Below are positions 9,119 to 17,347 of a DNA stretch of 64,000 nt, piece after piece. The position numbers and the translations under genes are program-made. Position 1 is the first letter of the stretch; every line of letters begins with the position of its first letter. The notes beneath the pieces are model-generated. The model was not told the DNA's origin. It did not search any database and worked only from the letters and a program-made list of their open reading frames with translations. The DNA is from Geodermatophilus sabuli (GTDB lineage: Bacteria > Actinomycetota > Actinomycetes > Mycobacteriales > Geodermatophilaceae). The stretch spans positions 124,001 to 188,000 of the forward strand of contig NZ_JAAGWF010000005.1 of NCBI RefSeq assembly GCF_010686765.1, given 5' to 3'.

Positions 9119-10275
9119 CGCAACCCCAGCCCGCGCGCGACGATCCCCCGCAGGATCTCGTTGGTCCCGCCGCGCAGCGTGTAGCCCGGTGCGTGCAGCT
9201 GCGCCTCGGCCAGCGCCCGCCCCAGCGGATCCGGGGAGTCCAGCGACGGGACGACGTCCACCACCCGCCGCACCTCGTCGATCACGTCGGCCTCGAACGT
9301 CGTCCCCACGTCCTTGACCAGCGCGGCCGGGATGTCGGGCAGCTCCCCGCGGTCCAGCGCCGCGGCGATCCGCAGCGACAGCTGCCGCAGCGCCAGCAAC
9401 CGCGCGGACAGCCGGCCGAGGGTGGCCAGCTGGGCGGAGTCCCCGGAGTCGCAGGCTCGGCGGCCGAACTCGGCCAGCAGCGGATAGGTGGACAGGAACC
9501 GCTCCGGCCCGGACCGCTCGAACGCCAGCTCCGCGGTCACCTGGTGCCAGCCGGCGCCCTCCTCGCCCAGCAGCATGTCGCCGGGCACGACGACGTCGTC
9601 GAAGACCACCTCGTTGAAGTGGTGCCCGCCGTCGAGGATCCGGATCGGGTTGACGGTGATGCCCGGCAGCGACAGGTCGACCAGCAGCTGGGACAGCCCG
9701 GCGTGCCGGTCGGCCGGGTCTGCGGGGGTCGTGCGCACCAGCACGATCCCGTAGTGGGAGGCGTGCGCGTTCGACGTCCAGACCTTCGCGCCGGTCACCA
9801 TCCAGTCCCCGTCGGCGTTGCGCGCCGCCCGGGTGCGGATCGAGGCGAGGTCCGACCCGGAGTCGGGCTCGCTCATCCCGATGACGAAGAAGCACTCCCC
9901 CGCGGCGATCCGCGGCAGGATCTCCCGCCGCTGCGCCTCCGTGCCGTAGCGCAGCAGGTTGGGCCCCGACTGCCGGTCGGCGATCCAGTGCGCCGCCACC
10001 GGCGCGCCGGCCGCGAGCAGCTCCTCGGTGACGGCGTAGCGCTCCATCGCCGACCGCTCGTGCCCGCCGTACTCCCGGGGCCAGGTCATCCCGAGCCAGC
10101 CGCGCTCCCCGAGCTTGCGGGAGAACGCCGGGTCCACCCCGGACAGCCAGGTGTCGACGTGGGTGGTGAAGCTGCCCGCGGCCAGCTCGGCGGCCAGGAA
10201 CTCCCGCACCTGCGCCCGCACCACCTCCGCGGCCTCGGACGGCGGCGCCGGCGCCAGGGTCAGCGAACTGCTCAT
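9115..10275 (-). CDS. Acyl-CoA dehydrogenase, main (alpha-type) subunit
   Basis: This 386-residue protein carries the main FAD/acyl-CoA motifs: WPREYGGHE, the FAD-loop GMSEPDSGSDLASIRT, DWMVTGAKVWTSNAH, FDDVVVPGDMLLGEEGAGW and the C-terminal YTLRGGTNEILRGIVARGLGL. It dehydrogenates an acyl-CoA at the alpha-beta bond in the cytoplasm. It overlaps the smaller subunit gene by 4 bp and is transcribed first. The 135-bp region upstream (10276-10410) should hold the promoter; it contains repeated GACCGACCG-like units. Confidence 0.9.
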   Translation of the reverse strand: MSSSLTLAPAPPSEAAEVVRAQVREFLAAELAAGSFTTHVDTWLSGVDPAFSRKLGERGWLGMTWPREYGGHERSAMERYAVTEELLAAGAPVAAHWIADRQSGPNLLRYGTEAQRREILPRIAAGECFFVIGMSEPDSGSDLASIRTRAARNADGDWMVTGAKVWTSNAHASHYGIVLVRTTPADPADRHAGLSQLLVDLSLPGITVNPIRILDGGHHFNEVVFDDVVVPGDMLLGEEGAGWHQVTAELAFERSGPERFLSTYPLLAEFGRRACDSGDSAQLATLGRLSARLLALRQLSLRIAAALDRGELPDIPAALVKDVGTTFEADVIDEVRRVVDVVPSLDSPDPLGRALAEAQLHAPGYTLRGGTNEILRGIVARGLGLR

Positions 10276-10410
10276 GCGGTGGCACTCCCCACGTCGGTGT
10301 GGCCGGGCTCGTCCCCGGTTCTACAGGTCGGCACCGACTCCGGCGCCCGGAGAGCGACCGGGGACCGACCGTCGACCGACCGGGACCGACCGGAGAGCAG
10401 CCGACCGGGC

Positions 10411-10728
10411 TCAGCCGCCCGCGGGGGGCGGGTCGTCGTCCTCGGCGTCCGGGCCACGGGTCAGCGCCCGCAGCTCGGACACGACGTCACCGGCCACGGT
10501 GGTCAGGGAGGTCACCGCGCCGGAGACCAGCCGCCGCACCTGGGCGCCGTCCAGGCCCAGCAGCGAGCCGAAGCCCACGGCGACGTCCAGCCCGGGGAAG
10601 GAAGACGCCGGAGGGCGCGTCTGGGCCTCGGCCAGCTCCGGCGACCAGCGCATCGCGTCGCCGGACATCGTCAGGTCGCCGGTGGCGCCGTCGATCGCCT
10701 CGGCCACCGGGTTGGGAGAAGGATCCAT
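10411..10728 (-). CDS. Small acidic hypothetical protein
   Basis: With ATG 10728 this is a 105-residue protein; the upstream M at 10839 would overlap the phosphatase gene. A GGAGG site lies ahead of the chosen start. The sequence is acidic at the end (DAEDDDPPP) and has a helical middle. No family is recognised. Downstream by about 60 bp from the SpoIIE-type phosphatase gene on the same strand, it may be cotranscribed with it. Confidence 0.55.
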   Translation of the reverse strand: MDPSPNPVAEAIDGATGDLTMSGDAMRWSPELAEAQTRPPASSFPGLDVAVGFGSLLGLDGAQVRRLVSGAVTSLTTVAGDVVSELRALTRGPDAEDDDPPPAGG

Positions 10729-10789
10729 GGCCGCTGCCTCCGCGCCGTGCGTGCCCTCCGCCGATGGTCGCGCGGGGCGGGCCGGAACG

Positions 10790-13066
10790 CTAGGGCAGCC
10801 GGGTGATCGCCAGCAGCGCCACGTCGTCAGCCCGGTCACCGCGGGCCAGCTCGTCGAGCACCCGGTCGCAGAGCGCGTCGGGGTCGCTGGTGCCGGCGCG
10901 GGCGGCGGCGGCCAGCAGACGGGCCAGGCCCGCGTCGAGGTCGGCCGTCCGGCTCTCCACCAGCCCGTCGGTGTAGAGCAACAGCGTCGCCCCCGGCGCC
11001 AGCACCTCCGCCCACTCCGCCGCGGGGACCGTCGACGCGGGTGCGCCGAGCATGCGGCTCGGCCGGACGTCGAGCAGCCGCGCCTGCCCGCCGGCGACCA
11101 GGACCGGCGGCGGGTGGCCGGCCGAGGCCACCCGGAGCTGTCCGGTGCGCGGATCCAGGGTCGCGAACAGGGCCGTGGCCATCCGCTGCATGCCCAGCAG
11201 CGGCCACCCGGCCTGCAGCCGGCCGATGACCGCGCTGGGCGTCGGCCGGTCGGCCAGCAGGGCCCGGTAGACGCTGCGCAGCTGCCCCATGACCGCCGCC
11301 GCGGTGATGTCGTGCCCGACCACGTCGCCGACCGCGAGCGCCACCTGGTCCTCCGCCAGCGGGACGACGTCGTAGAAGTCGCCCCCGACGTCGGCGCCCT
11401 GGCTGGCGGCGAGGTAGCGGACGGCGACGGCCAGCCCCGGTACCGGCGGCGGGGCCGGGGGCAGCAGGTTGGCCTGCAGGGTGTGCGACGTCAGGGTCTC
11501 CAGTTCCAGCCGCTGCGCCTTGTCCACCACCTGCGCCACCTGCAGGGCCAGCTGCTCGGCGACCTCGACGTCGGCGGAGGTGAACCGGCCGCGGCGTCGG
11601 TCGGCGCCCAGCGTGAGCACCCCCAGCGTCCGGCCCCCGGTGGTCAGGGGCACGGCCACCAGCGAGGCCAGCCGCAGCGTGCGGGCGAGCTCCAGGTGGT
11701 GCTGGTCGCCGGTGGCCCCGGCCAGGAACTCGTCGGTCACCTGGCGGATCCACACGGTCCGGTTCTCGGTCATCGCCTGCACGCTGGGGTGCGCCGCGCC
11801 CCGGTTCGGGAGGTGCCGCTCGCGCAGCTCGTCGACCACCGCGCGCTGCGCCGGGTCGGCGTGACGGACCGCCGGCCGGGTGAGGCCCTGCTCGGTCGCC
11901 AGGTCGATGACGCAGAGGTCGGCCAGTCGCGGTACCGCCAGCTCGGCCAGCCGCTCGGCGGTGTCGGTCACCCCGCCGGCCGACGCCAGCATCCGGGCGG
12001 CGTCGAGCAGGAAGGTCGACCGGGCGGCCTGCCGCGCCGTCTCCTCGTACAGCCGCACCCGCTCGATGGCCTGCCCGGTCTGGCGGCCGATGGTCCAGAG
12101 CAGGTCGGCGTCGGCCGCGGGGAGGGTGCCCCGCTGCCCCGGCTCGCTGAGGTCGATCAGGCCGCTGTCCCCGGCGCCGCCCAGCAGCAGGAGGAGGGCT
12201 CCCAGGTGCACGGCGTCGGCGTCCACCGGGACGACGACGAGTGCCTCCTGCCCCGCGTCCTCCATCGCGGCGGCCAGCCCCGGCCACACCGCCCGGAGGC
12301 CGGCCCCCAGGGGCACCGTGTGCACGCCGCCGCCGCTGCGCACCAGCTCCGCGCCCCCGGCGGCGGCCGCCTCCATCTCCCGGAGCAGCTCGGCGGCGAT
12401 CCCGTCGACGGCGACCAGCTCCACCGGCGGCACCGACCGGTCCCGGCGCGGGGAGCCGCGGCGCTCGGCCGACAGCCACAACCCCGCGCCGGTGGCGCCG
12501 ACCGCCTGTCGGATGCGCGCCACGATCACCTCCGCGACGTCGCGGACGGAGACCGCGGCCGCCAGCTCCGAGACCACCTGCTGCAGTGCCCGGGACCGGG
12601 CCTCGGACTCCGCAGCGGCGCGCTGGGCGGCGAGCAGTGCGCGCTCGTAGGTCCGCCGCGCCGTCGCCTCGAACACCGTCGCCCGCACGAGCACGGGTGC
12701 GCCGGTCTCGTCGCGCACCTCGACGGCGTTGACCAGGCAGGGCAGCAGCGTCCCGTCGGCCCGCACCACGTCGAGCGCGACCTCGCGCACCGCACCCTGC
12801 ATGCGCAGCAGGGGTGCCAGGTGGGTCTCGTAGAACACCTGCCCGCCCACGCTGAGCAGGTCCTGCAGGCGCGTGCCGAGCAGGTCGCCGGAGCCCCGGC
12901 CGGTCCACTCGCAGAACGTCCGGTTGACCTTGACCACCCGCCCGTCGGGCAGGGCCGAGAAGTAGCCGCAGGGCGCGTTCTCGTACAGGTCGGCCGGGTC
13001 GTCCTCGAGCAGCCGGGACAGGGCGGCAGGTGGCTCCGATGGTCCGGTGGGACGGGGCTGGTCCAT
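10790..13066 (-). CDS. PAS-GAF-SpoIIE (PP2C) phosphatase, RsbP/RsbU type
   Basis: This 758-residue protein has a PAS domain (about 25-140), a coiled linker, a GAF-like domain (about 165-340), a second GAF domain (about 350-520) and a C-terminal SpoIIE/PP2C phosphatase (about 540-758). The metal-binding Asp residues are in GGDFYD (561-566), GDVVGHD (580-586), YTDGLVE (698-704) and the final DDVALL. Such enzymes dephosphorylate STAS anti-anti-sigma factors to release a stress sigma factor. It lies 11 bp after an RsbQ-like hydrolase gene, which in Bacillus is the obligate partner of the PAS-PP2C phosphatase RsbP. A STAS protein is encoded at 38748-39116. Confidence 0.9.
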   Translation of the reverse strand: MDQPRPTGPSEPPAALSRLLEDDPADLYENAPCGYFSALPDGRVVKVNRTFCEWTGRGSGDLLGTRLQDLLSVGGQVFYETHLAPLLRMQGAVREVALDVVRADGTLLPCLVNAVEVRDETGAPVLVRATVFEATARRTYERALLAAQRAAAESEARSRALQQVVSELAAAVSVRDVAEVIVARIRQAVGATGAGLWLSAERRGSPRRDRSVPPVELVAVDGIAAELLREMEAAAAGGAELVRSGGGVHTVPLGAGLRAVWPGLAAAMEDAGQEALVVVPVDADAVHLGALLLLLGGAGDSGLIDLSEPGQRGTLPAADADLLWTIGRQTGQAIERVRLYEETARQAARSTFLLDAARMLASAGGVTDTAERLAELAVPRLADLCVIDLATEQGLTRPAVRHADPAQRAVVDELRERHLPNRGAAHPSVQAMTENRTVWIRQVTDEFLAGATGDQHHLELARTLRLASLVAVPLTTGGRTLGVLTLGADRRRGRFTSADVEVAEQLALQVAQVVDKAQRLELETLTSHTLQANLLPPAPPPVPGLAVAVRYLAASQGADVGGDFYDVVPLAEDQVALAVGDVVGHDITAAAVMGQLRSVYRALLADRPTPSAVIGRLQAGWPLLGMQRMATALFATLDPRTGQLRVASAGHPPPVLVAGGQARLLDVRPSRMLGAPASTVPAAEWAEVLAPGATLLLYTDGLVESRTADLDAGLARLLAAAARAGTSDPDALCDRVLDELARGDRADDVALLAITRLP

Positions 13067-13077
13067 GCCGGTGGGCC

Positions 13078-13875
13078 TCACCAGGACAGGAACGCCCGGA
13101 TCGCCGCCGCGGTCTCCTCGGGCGCCGACAGGTTCGGGCAGTGCCCGGTGGCGGCCAGCTGGGTGAAGACGCTGCCGGGCACGTGCTCGTGCACGTACCG
13201 GCCCACCACCTCCGGCGCGATGGCGTCGGCAGTGCACTGGAGGACCAGGGTGGGAACCGAGATGCCGGGGAGGTCGGCGCGGTTGTCGGAGAGGAACGTG
13301 ACCCGGGCGAACTGCCGCGCGATGTCGGGATCGGTGCGGCAGAAGCTGTTGGTCAGCTCCGCGGCCAGCTCCGGACGCTCGGGGTTGCCCATGATCACCG
13401 GTGCCATCGCCGCCGACCAGCCCAGGTGGTTGCTGTCCAGCTGCTCGAGCAGCCCCGCGATGTCGGCCCGGGAGAACCCGCCGGTGTAGTCGCCGTCGTC
13501 GACGTAGCGCGGGCTGGGCCCGACCATGACCAGCGCGCCGAAGAGCTCCGGCGCCTGCTGCACGGCCAGGACGCCGATCATCGCGCTCACCGAGTGGCCC
13601 ACGAACACGACGTCCCGGAGGTCGAGCTCGCGGCAGATCTCCACGACGTCTGCGGCGTAGCCGTCCAGCGAGCCGTACTTCTCCGGGTCGTAGGCCGACA
13701 GGTCCGACTGCCCCGAGCCGACGTGGTCGAACAGGACGACCCGGTGGTCGACCGCGAACTCCGGCGCGACGAACCGCCACATCTCCTGGTCGCACCCGAA
13801 GCCGTGCGCGAAGACCATCGGCCGGCCCTCGGCGACGCCGATCGAGCGCACCCGGTTGCGAAGGACCACGCTCAC
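13078..13875 (-). CDS. rsbQ: RsbQ-like alpha/beta hydrolase
   Basis: This 265-residue protein is close to the length of Bacillus RsbQ (269). The nucleophile elbow GHSVSAMIG gives Ser95, the acid is Asp217 in CTADAIAP and the base is His245 in GHCPNLSAPEET; all match RsbQ positions within two residues. RsbQ is thought to make or bind a hydrophobic signal for the PAS phosphatase RsbP in energy stress, and is also related to plant D14/KAI2 receptors. The GTG start at 13875 opens the family's N-terminus (VVLRNRVRSIG). It is first in a unit with the phosphatase gene. Confidence 0.88.
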   Translation of the reverse strand: MSVVLRNRVRSIGVAEGRPMVFAHGFGCDQEMWRFVAPEFAVDHRVVLFDHVGSGQSDLSAYDPEKYGSLDGYAADVVEICRELDLRDVVFVGHSVSAMIGVLAVQQAPELFGALVMVGPSPRYVDDGDYTGGFSRADIAGLLEQLDSNHLGWSAAMAPVIMGNPERPELAAELTNSFCRTDPDIARQFARVTFLSDNRADLPGISVPTLVLQCTADAIAPEVVGRYVHEHVPGSVFTQLAATGHCPNLSAPEETAAAIRAFLSW

Positions 13876-14078
13876 CGGTCGAACGTAACCGTCCGATACC
13901 CCCGCTGTCCCCTCCCCGCGGCCCGCCGCGTCCACCCTGCGGGGGACGCCCCCTCCGCCCTGGGACGGAGATCGTGCTGTCCCGGCCCAGCAGGGACCGA
14001 AAACCCTGTCGCCCGGGACATCGGCGTCCCTACGCTCTCCCGCATCCAGGAACCGCCCGACCCGCATCGAGGTGTCCC
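13876..14078. promoter_or_regulatory. Divergent control region between rsbQ and the hemerythrin-like gene
   Basis: This 203-bp region holds promoters for both directions. On the minus strand a GGGTAT hexamer (13895-13900), the -10 shape of actinobacterial SigB/SigF promoters, sits about 20 bp before the rsbQ start, but I see no matching GTTT -35. On the plus strand lies the GAAAACC-N22-CCCTA block listed separately. Confidence 0.4.
13999..14045 (+). promoter_or_regulatory. Promoter-like block GAAAACC-N22-CCCTACGCT, copy 1
   Basis: GAAAACC at 13999-14005 is followed after exactly 22 bp by CCCTACGCT and CTCCCGCAT. The same arrangement with the same gap occurs at 39611-39657. TACGCT (14031-14036) is a plausible -10 for the hemerythrin-like gene 43 bp further on. 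The regulator or sigma factor is unknown. Confidence 0.5.
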
Positions 14079-14825
14079 ATGACCGCCGCCGCGGTCCTCG
14101 CCCGCTCCGCTCCCCCGGCCGCTCCGGCCCCCGTTCCCGCGCCCGCCTCGGGGCCGCGCTCGCGCGCCGTCGCCTACCAGCGGGTGCTGCACCAACTGGT
14201 CCGGCGGGAGCTGCGGCTGCTGGCCGACCTCGCCACGTGGGCTCCGGCCGACGACCCCGCCCGGACCCAGGACCTGACCCGCCACGCCGACCTGCTCGGC
14301 CGCCTGCTCCTGCACCACCACCGGACCGAGCGCGACCTGCTCTGGCCGGCCCTGCTGCGCAGCGTGCCCGCCGACCGCACCGAGACCGTCCGCGCACGGG
14401 TGCTCGACTGGACCGCGTCGGTGGCCGGCCTCGACCACCGGCTGCGCGACCTGTCCACCGCCGCACGGCAGTGGGCGGTGGCCGGCACCCCGCCGGCCCG
14501 CAACGCCTTCGCCATGGCGTGCCTCGACGTCGCGGACGCCGTGGACGCCCAGACCGCCGCCGAGGAGCGCGAGCTGCTGCCGGAGCTCGGCGCGTACCTG
14601 CCCGCCGAGGCGTGGACGGCGATCGCCCGCGCCGCCCGCTGCCCGCTGTCGGGGCGCGAGCAGCTGTTCGTGCTGGGGCTCGCGCTGGAGGACGCCTGCC
14701 CCGGCGACCGGGCCCGGCTGCTGGCCGCGCTGCCCCGGTCCACCCGCCTGCTGTGGCGCCTCGCCGGCCACGGCCGCTACCGCGCGACCGTCGTCCGGCT
14801 GCGGGGAGCTCCACCGGCCCCCTGA
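14079..14825 (+). CDS. Hemerythrin-like (HHE domain) protein
   Basis: This 248-residue, all-helical protein starts at ATG 14079. It carries spaced His/Glu ligands of the HHE type: RHADLLGRLLLHHHRTERDLLWPAL, a later LDHRLRDL, and EERELLPEL. These proteins bind a non-heme di-iron site and O2 or NO. A Pro/Ala-rich N-terminal segment of about 25 residues precedes the domain. Expression probably comes from the GAAAACC/CCCTA promoter block upstream. It is convergent with a small zinc-ribbon gene across a strong hairpin. Confidence 0.8.
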   Translation: MTAAAVLARSAPPAAPAPVPAPASGPRSRAVAYQRVLHQLVRRELRLLADLATWAPADDPARTQDLTRHADLLGRLLLHHHRTERDLLWPALLRSVPADRTETVRARVLDWTASVAGLDHRLRDLSTAARQWAVAGTPPARNAFAMACLDVADAVDAQTAAEERELLPELGAYLPAEAWTAIARAARCPLSGREQLFVLGLALEDACPGDRARLLAALPRSTRLLWRLAGHGRYRATVVRLRGAPPAP

Positions 14826-14836
14826 CCCGGGCCGCA

Positions 14837-14874
14837 GACGTTCCCGGCGCCCCGGTGCGGGCGCCGGGGACGTC
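14837..14874. terminator. Bidirectional terminator hairpin
   Basis: A 16-bp stem (14837-14852 with 14859-14874, one G-T mismatch) surrounds a 6-nt loop. It sits between the convergent hemerythrin-like gene and the zinc-ribbon gene and should end both transcripts. Confidence 0.75.
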
Positions 14875-14889
14875 GACGTCCGGGGCGGG

Positions 14890-15054
14890 TCAGTAGCGCG
14901 AGGTCCCGCACTCGGCGCAGCGCTTGCGCGGGGGGAGCGTCTCGCGCTGGCAGTTCGAGCAGGTCCAGGCGGTGCGCTCGGCACGCCGGCGCGTCCCGGA
15001 CCGGCGTCGGGCCGGTCGGTCAGTGGTCGGGCGGTGCGTGGTGATCGGGCTCAT
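14890..15054 (-). CDS. 54-residue zinc-ribbon protein
   Basis: This short gene starts at ATG 15054, five bases after an AGGAGG site, and ends at TGA 14890. It opens MSPITTHRPTTDRPARRR, a very basic tail, then WTCSNCQ and RCAECGTSRY. The two CxxC pairs about 11 residues apart are a rubredoxin-like zinc ribbon. Basic tail plus ribbon suggests nucleic-acid or ribosome/RNA polymerase binding; this is inference. No enzyme domain is present. Confidence 0.8.
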   Translation of the reverse strand: MSPITTHRPTTDRPARRRSGTRRRAERTAWTCSNCQRETLPPRKRCAECGTSRY

Positions 15055-15180
15055 GGCTACCTCCTGGTGTACGCAATCCGACCGTAGGCAGCCGAGATGT
15101 CACGCAGGTGACCTGGGGGTTGCGCTTCGTGTCCGGCCCGCCCGCCGATGAGTCCCGTCGCCACGGGGGGTCGGAGGGAG

Positions 15181-15909
15181 ATGCGCGCGACGTTCGTCCT
15201 GGTCCCCGGAGCCGGTGGGCGGGCCTGGTACTGGCACCGGCTGGTCCCCGAGCTGGTCGGTCGCGGCCACGAGGCGGTGCCGGTCGACCTGCCCGCCGGG
15301 GACGACGCCGCCGGCCTCGAGCACTACACGCAGGCGGTGCTCGACGCGGTGCCCGGCCGGCGTGCGGGCCCACTGGTCGTCGTCGCCCAGTCGATGGGCG
15401 GCCTCACCGCGCCGCTGGTGTGCCGGCGGCTGCCGGTCGAGCTGCTCGTGCTGCTCAACGCGATGGTGCCGCGGCCGGGCGAGACCGGCGCGGACTGGTG
15501 GACCGCCACCGGGCAGGCGGAGGCCCGGGCGGTGGCCGCCGCGCGGCAGGGGTGGCCGCTCGACGACGACGACGCCTTCTTCGGCGACGTCCCGCCGGAG
15601 GTGACCGCCGCGGCCATGACCCAGCCCTTCGCGCAGTCCGGCACCCCGTTCGGCGAGCCGTGGCCGCTGACCGGCTGGCCGGACGTCCCCACCCGCGTGC
15701 TGGCCGCCCGCGACGACCGGTTCTTCCCCGTCGAGTTCCAGCGGCGGGTGGCCGCGGAGCGCCTGGGCCTGCCGGTCGAGGAGCTGCCCGGCGGTCACCT
15801 GGTGGCGCTGAGCCGGCCGGCCGCGCTGGCCGAGGTCCTCGACGGACTGGTCCGCGGCCGGTCCGGCCAGCACGATGGGGCGGCCGTCCCCCCTCTGGAG
15901 GTCCCGTGA
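15181..15909 (+). CDS. Alpha/beta hydrolase, small esterase type
   Basis: This 242-residue cytoplasmic protein starts at ATG 15181 after a GGAGG-like site. It has the N-terminal FVLVPGAGGRAWYW oxyanion strand, nucleophile QSMGG (VVVAQSMGGLTAP), an acid in AARDDRFFP and the base in GGHLVALSRP. This pattern fits the salicylate-esterase/hydroxynitrile-lyase-like branch of the superfamily. It overlaps the next hydrolase gene by GTGA, so the two are cotranscribed and may work on related esters. Confidence 0.85.
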   Translation: MRATFVLVPGAGGRAWYWHRLVPELVGRGHEAVPVDLPAGDDAAGLEHYTQAVLDAVPGRRAGPLVVVAQSMGGLTAPLVCRRLPVELLVLLNAMVPRPGETGADWWTATGQAEARAVAAARQGWPLDDDDAFFGDVPPEVTAAAMTQPFAQSGTPFGEPWPLTGWPDVPTRVLAARDDRFFPVEFQRRVAAERLGLPVEELPGGHLVALSRPAALAEVLDGLVRGRSGQHDGAAVPPLEVP

Positions 15910-16913
15910 CACCGACGTCGCCGTCCACCGTCCCCGCTCCGGCGCAGGTGGGTCCGCCGCCGCCGTTCGACCCGGAGTGCGCGGTGGCCCTGGCGCCGCT
16001 GGCCGAGGTCTTCGCCAAACCGCTGACCGCGGACGCCATCCCGGCGTTGCGGCAGCACCCACTGACCCCGCGGCCGACCGACGAGGACCTGCGCCGCGGC
16101 GGCGCCTTCGCCGTCGAGGAGCGGTCGGTCCCCGGTCCCGAGGGTGCGCCGGAGGTCTCCCTGCTGATCTGCCGGCCGACCGCCGCGACCGGTCCGACCC
16201 CGGCGATCTACTTCACCCACGGCGGCGGCATGATCGTCGGCGACAACCGCTCCGGGGTCCTCGGCATGGTCGAGCACGCCGAGGCGCTGGGGATGGCGGT
16301 GGTCTCGGTCGACTACCGGCTGGCGCCCGAGACGCCGCACCCCGGCCCGGTCGAGGACTGCTACGCCGGGCTGGTCTGGACCGCGGCGCAGGCCGGCGAG
16401 CTGGGCATCGACCCGGCGCGGATCGTCGTCGCCGGCGGCAGCGCGGGCGGCGGCCTGGCCGCGGCGCTCGCCCTGATGGCGCGCGACCGGGGCGGCCCCG
16501 TGCTGGCCGGGCAGTTGCTGCTCTGCCCGATGCTCGACGACCGCAACGACTCGGTCTCCGCGCACCAGATGGCGGGTCTGGGCGTCTGGGACCGCACCGC
16601 CAACGACACCGGCTGGACCGCGCTGCTCGGCGCCGACCGCGGGGGCCCCGACGTCTCCCCCTACGCCGCCCCCGCGCGGGCCACCGACCTGTCCGGCCTG
16701 CCGCCGGCCTTCCTGGACGTCGGGTCGGCCGAGACCTTCCGCGACGAGGACGTCGCCTACGCCACCCGTATCTGGCAGGCCGGCGGGCGGGCGGAGCTGC
16801 ACGTCTGGCCCGGCGGCTTCCACGGCTTCGACGGCTTCGCCCCCGATGCGACCATCTCCCGGGAGGCCCGGTCGGCCCGGCGGGACTGGCTGCGCCGGCT
16901 ACTGGCCGGCTGA
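15906..16913 (+). CDS. HSL-family alpha/beta hydrolase (esterase/lipase)
   Basis: This 335-residue protein starts at GTG 15906 within the overlap GTGA. It is a hormone-sensitive-lipase family carboxylesterase: oxyanion motif FTHGGGM, DYRLAPE, nucleophile motif GGSAGG (GDSAGG in most relatives), acid in ETFRDEDVAYA and base in GGFHGFDGF. An N-terminal cap of about 100 residues is typical. The last 15 bp overlap the convergent DUF6191 gene. The substrate is unknown; short-chain esters or lactones are usual. Confidence 0.88.
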   Translation: MTPTSPSTVPAPAQVGPPPPFDPECAVALAPLAEVFAKPLTADAIPALRQHPLTPRPTDEDLRRGGAFAVEERSVPGPEGAPEVSLLICRPTAATGPTPAIYFTHGGGMIVGDNRSGVLGMVEHAEALGMAVVSVDYRLAPETPHPGPVEDCYAGLVWTAAQAGELGIDPARIVVAGGSAGGGLAAALALMARDRGGPVLAGQLLLCPMLDDRNDSVSAHQMAGLGVWDRTANDTGWTALLGADRGGPDVSPYAAPARATDLSGLPPAFLDVGSAETFRDEDVAYATRIWQAGGRAELHVWPGGFHGFDGFAPDATISREARSARRDWLRRLLAG

Positions 16914-17222
16914 GCCGCCCCGGCCCACGACGAGCACGGCGACGCCGGCGTCGAGGTCGACGGTGCTGCGCGGCGGCGCGCCGTCCTCGACGTCCTGGCG
17001 CCGGACCTCCCGGATCCGCTGCTGCTCCAGGTCGGCCTCCCGGCCGGGTGCCAGCGCGGCGGAGAAGACGTCGAGCCCGCCCGCCGACAGCGCGTGCCGG
17101 TCGCGCCGGGTGACCGGGCTGCGCCGGCCCAGCCGCGCCCACGCCTGCTCGGTCAGCGCGAGGGCGACCAGCAGCAGCACCAGCCCCGGCAGGGTCAGCG
17201 CGACGAGCAGCCCGGCGCCCAC
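16899..17222 (-). CDS. DUF6191 membrane-anchored protein
   Basis: This 107-residue protein has one N-terminal helix (residues 4-25, LLVALTLPGLVLLLVALAL), then a cytoplasmic stretch with HALSAGGLDVFSAALAPGREADLEQQRIREV, the block I associate with DUF6191. The C-terminal part is less conserved (VDLDAGVAVLVV). Function is unknown. The GTG start at 17222 fits the start of the hydrophobic segment. It is convergent with the esterase gene (15-bp overlap) and divergent from helR. Confidence 0.7.
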   Translation of the reverse strand: MGAGLLVALTLPGLVLLLVALALTEQAWARLGRRSPVTRRDRHALSAGGLDVFSAALAPGREADLEQQRIREVRRQDVEDGAPPRSTVDLDAGVAVLVVGRGGSAGQ

Positions 17223-17293
17223 GGGTCGAGGCTAGCGCCGCGCCGCGCCCACGCGACGCGGCTGGGTGCCGACGCGGGAATGCCGGGGCACCA

Positions 17294-17314
17294 TGGGCGA
17301 TTGCCCACTGGGCA
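17294..17314. promoter_or_regulatory. Palindromic operator candidate before helR
   Basis: TGGGC-GATT-GCCCA (17294-17307) overlaps the perfect 13-nt palindrome TGCCCACTGGGCA (17302-17314), giving three alternating TGGGC/GCCCA half-sites. It ends 33 bp before the helR start and is a good regulator-binding candidate. I did not recognise a rifamycin-associated element here. Confidence 0.4.
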
Positions 17315-17347
17315 GGACAGGACGGATCCCGACAGAAGAGACGTGCA

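Noticed and set aside
10340..10410. Short repeats of GACCGACCG before the acyl-CoA dehydrogenase pair
   Set aside because: They are degenerate and of low complexity; no sign of a CRISPR array, since repeats and spacers are not of constant length.
10115..13489. An 1124-codon open frame antisense to the phosphatase and hydrolase genes
   Set aside because: Its translation is low-complexity Gly/Arg/Gln/His typical of GC-rich antisense frames, while the minus strand has full domain motifs.
15099..15112. GTCAC-GCAG-GTGAC palindrome, resembling the GTGAC-N4-GTCAC sites
   Set aside because: The half-sites face the other way (GTCAC first), so it is not the same motif; noted only as a weak operator candidate for the zinc-ribbon or hydrolase genes.
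17223..17347. Possible rifamycin-associated element before helR
   Set aside because: The palindromes there do not match the element as I recall it, and I cannot check the consensus here.
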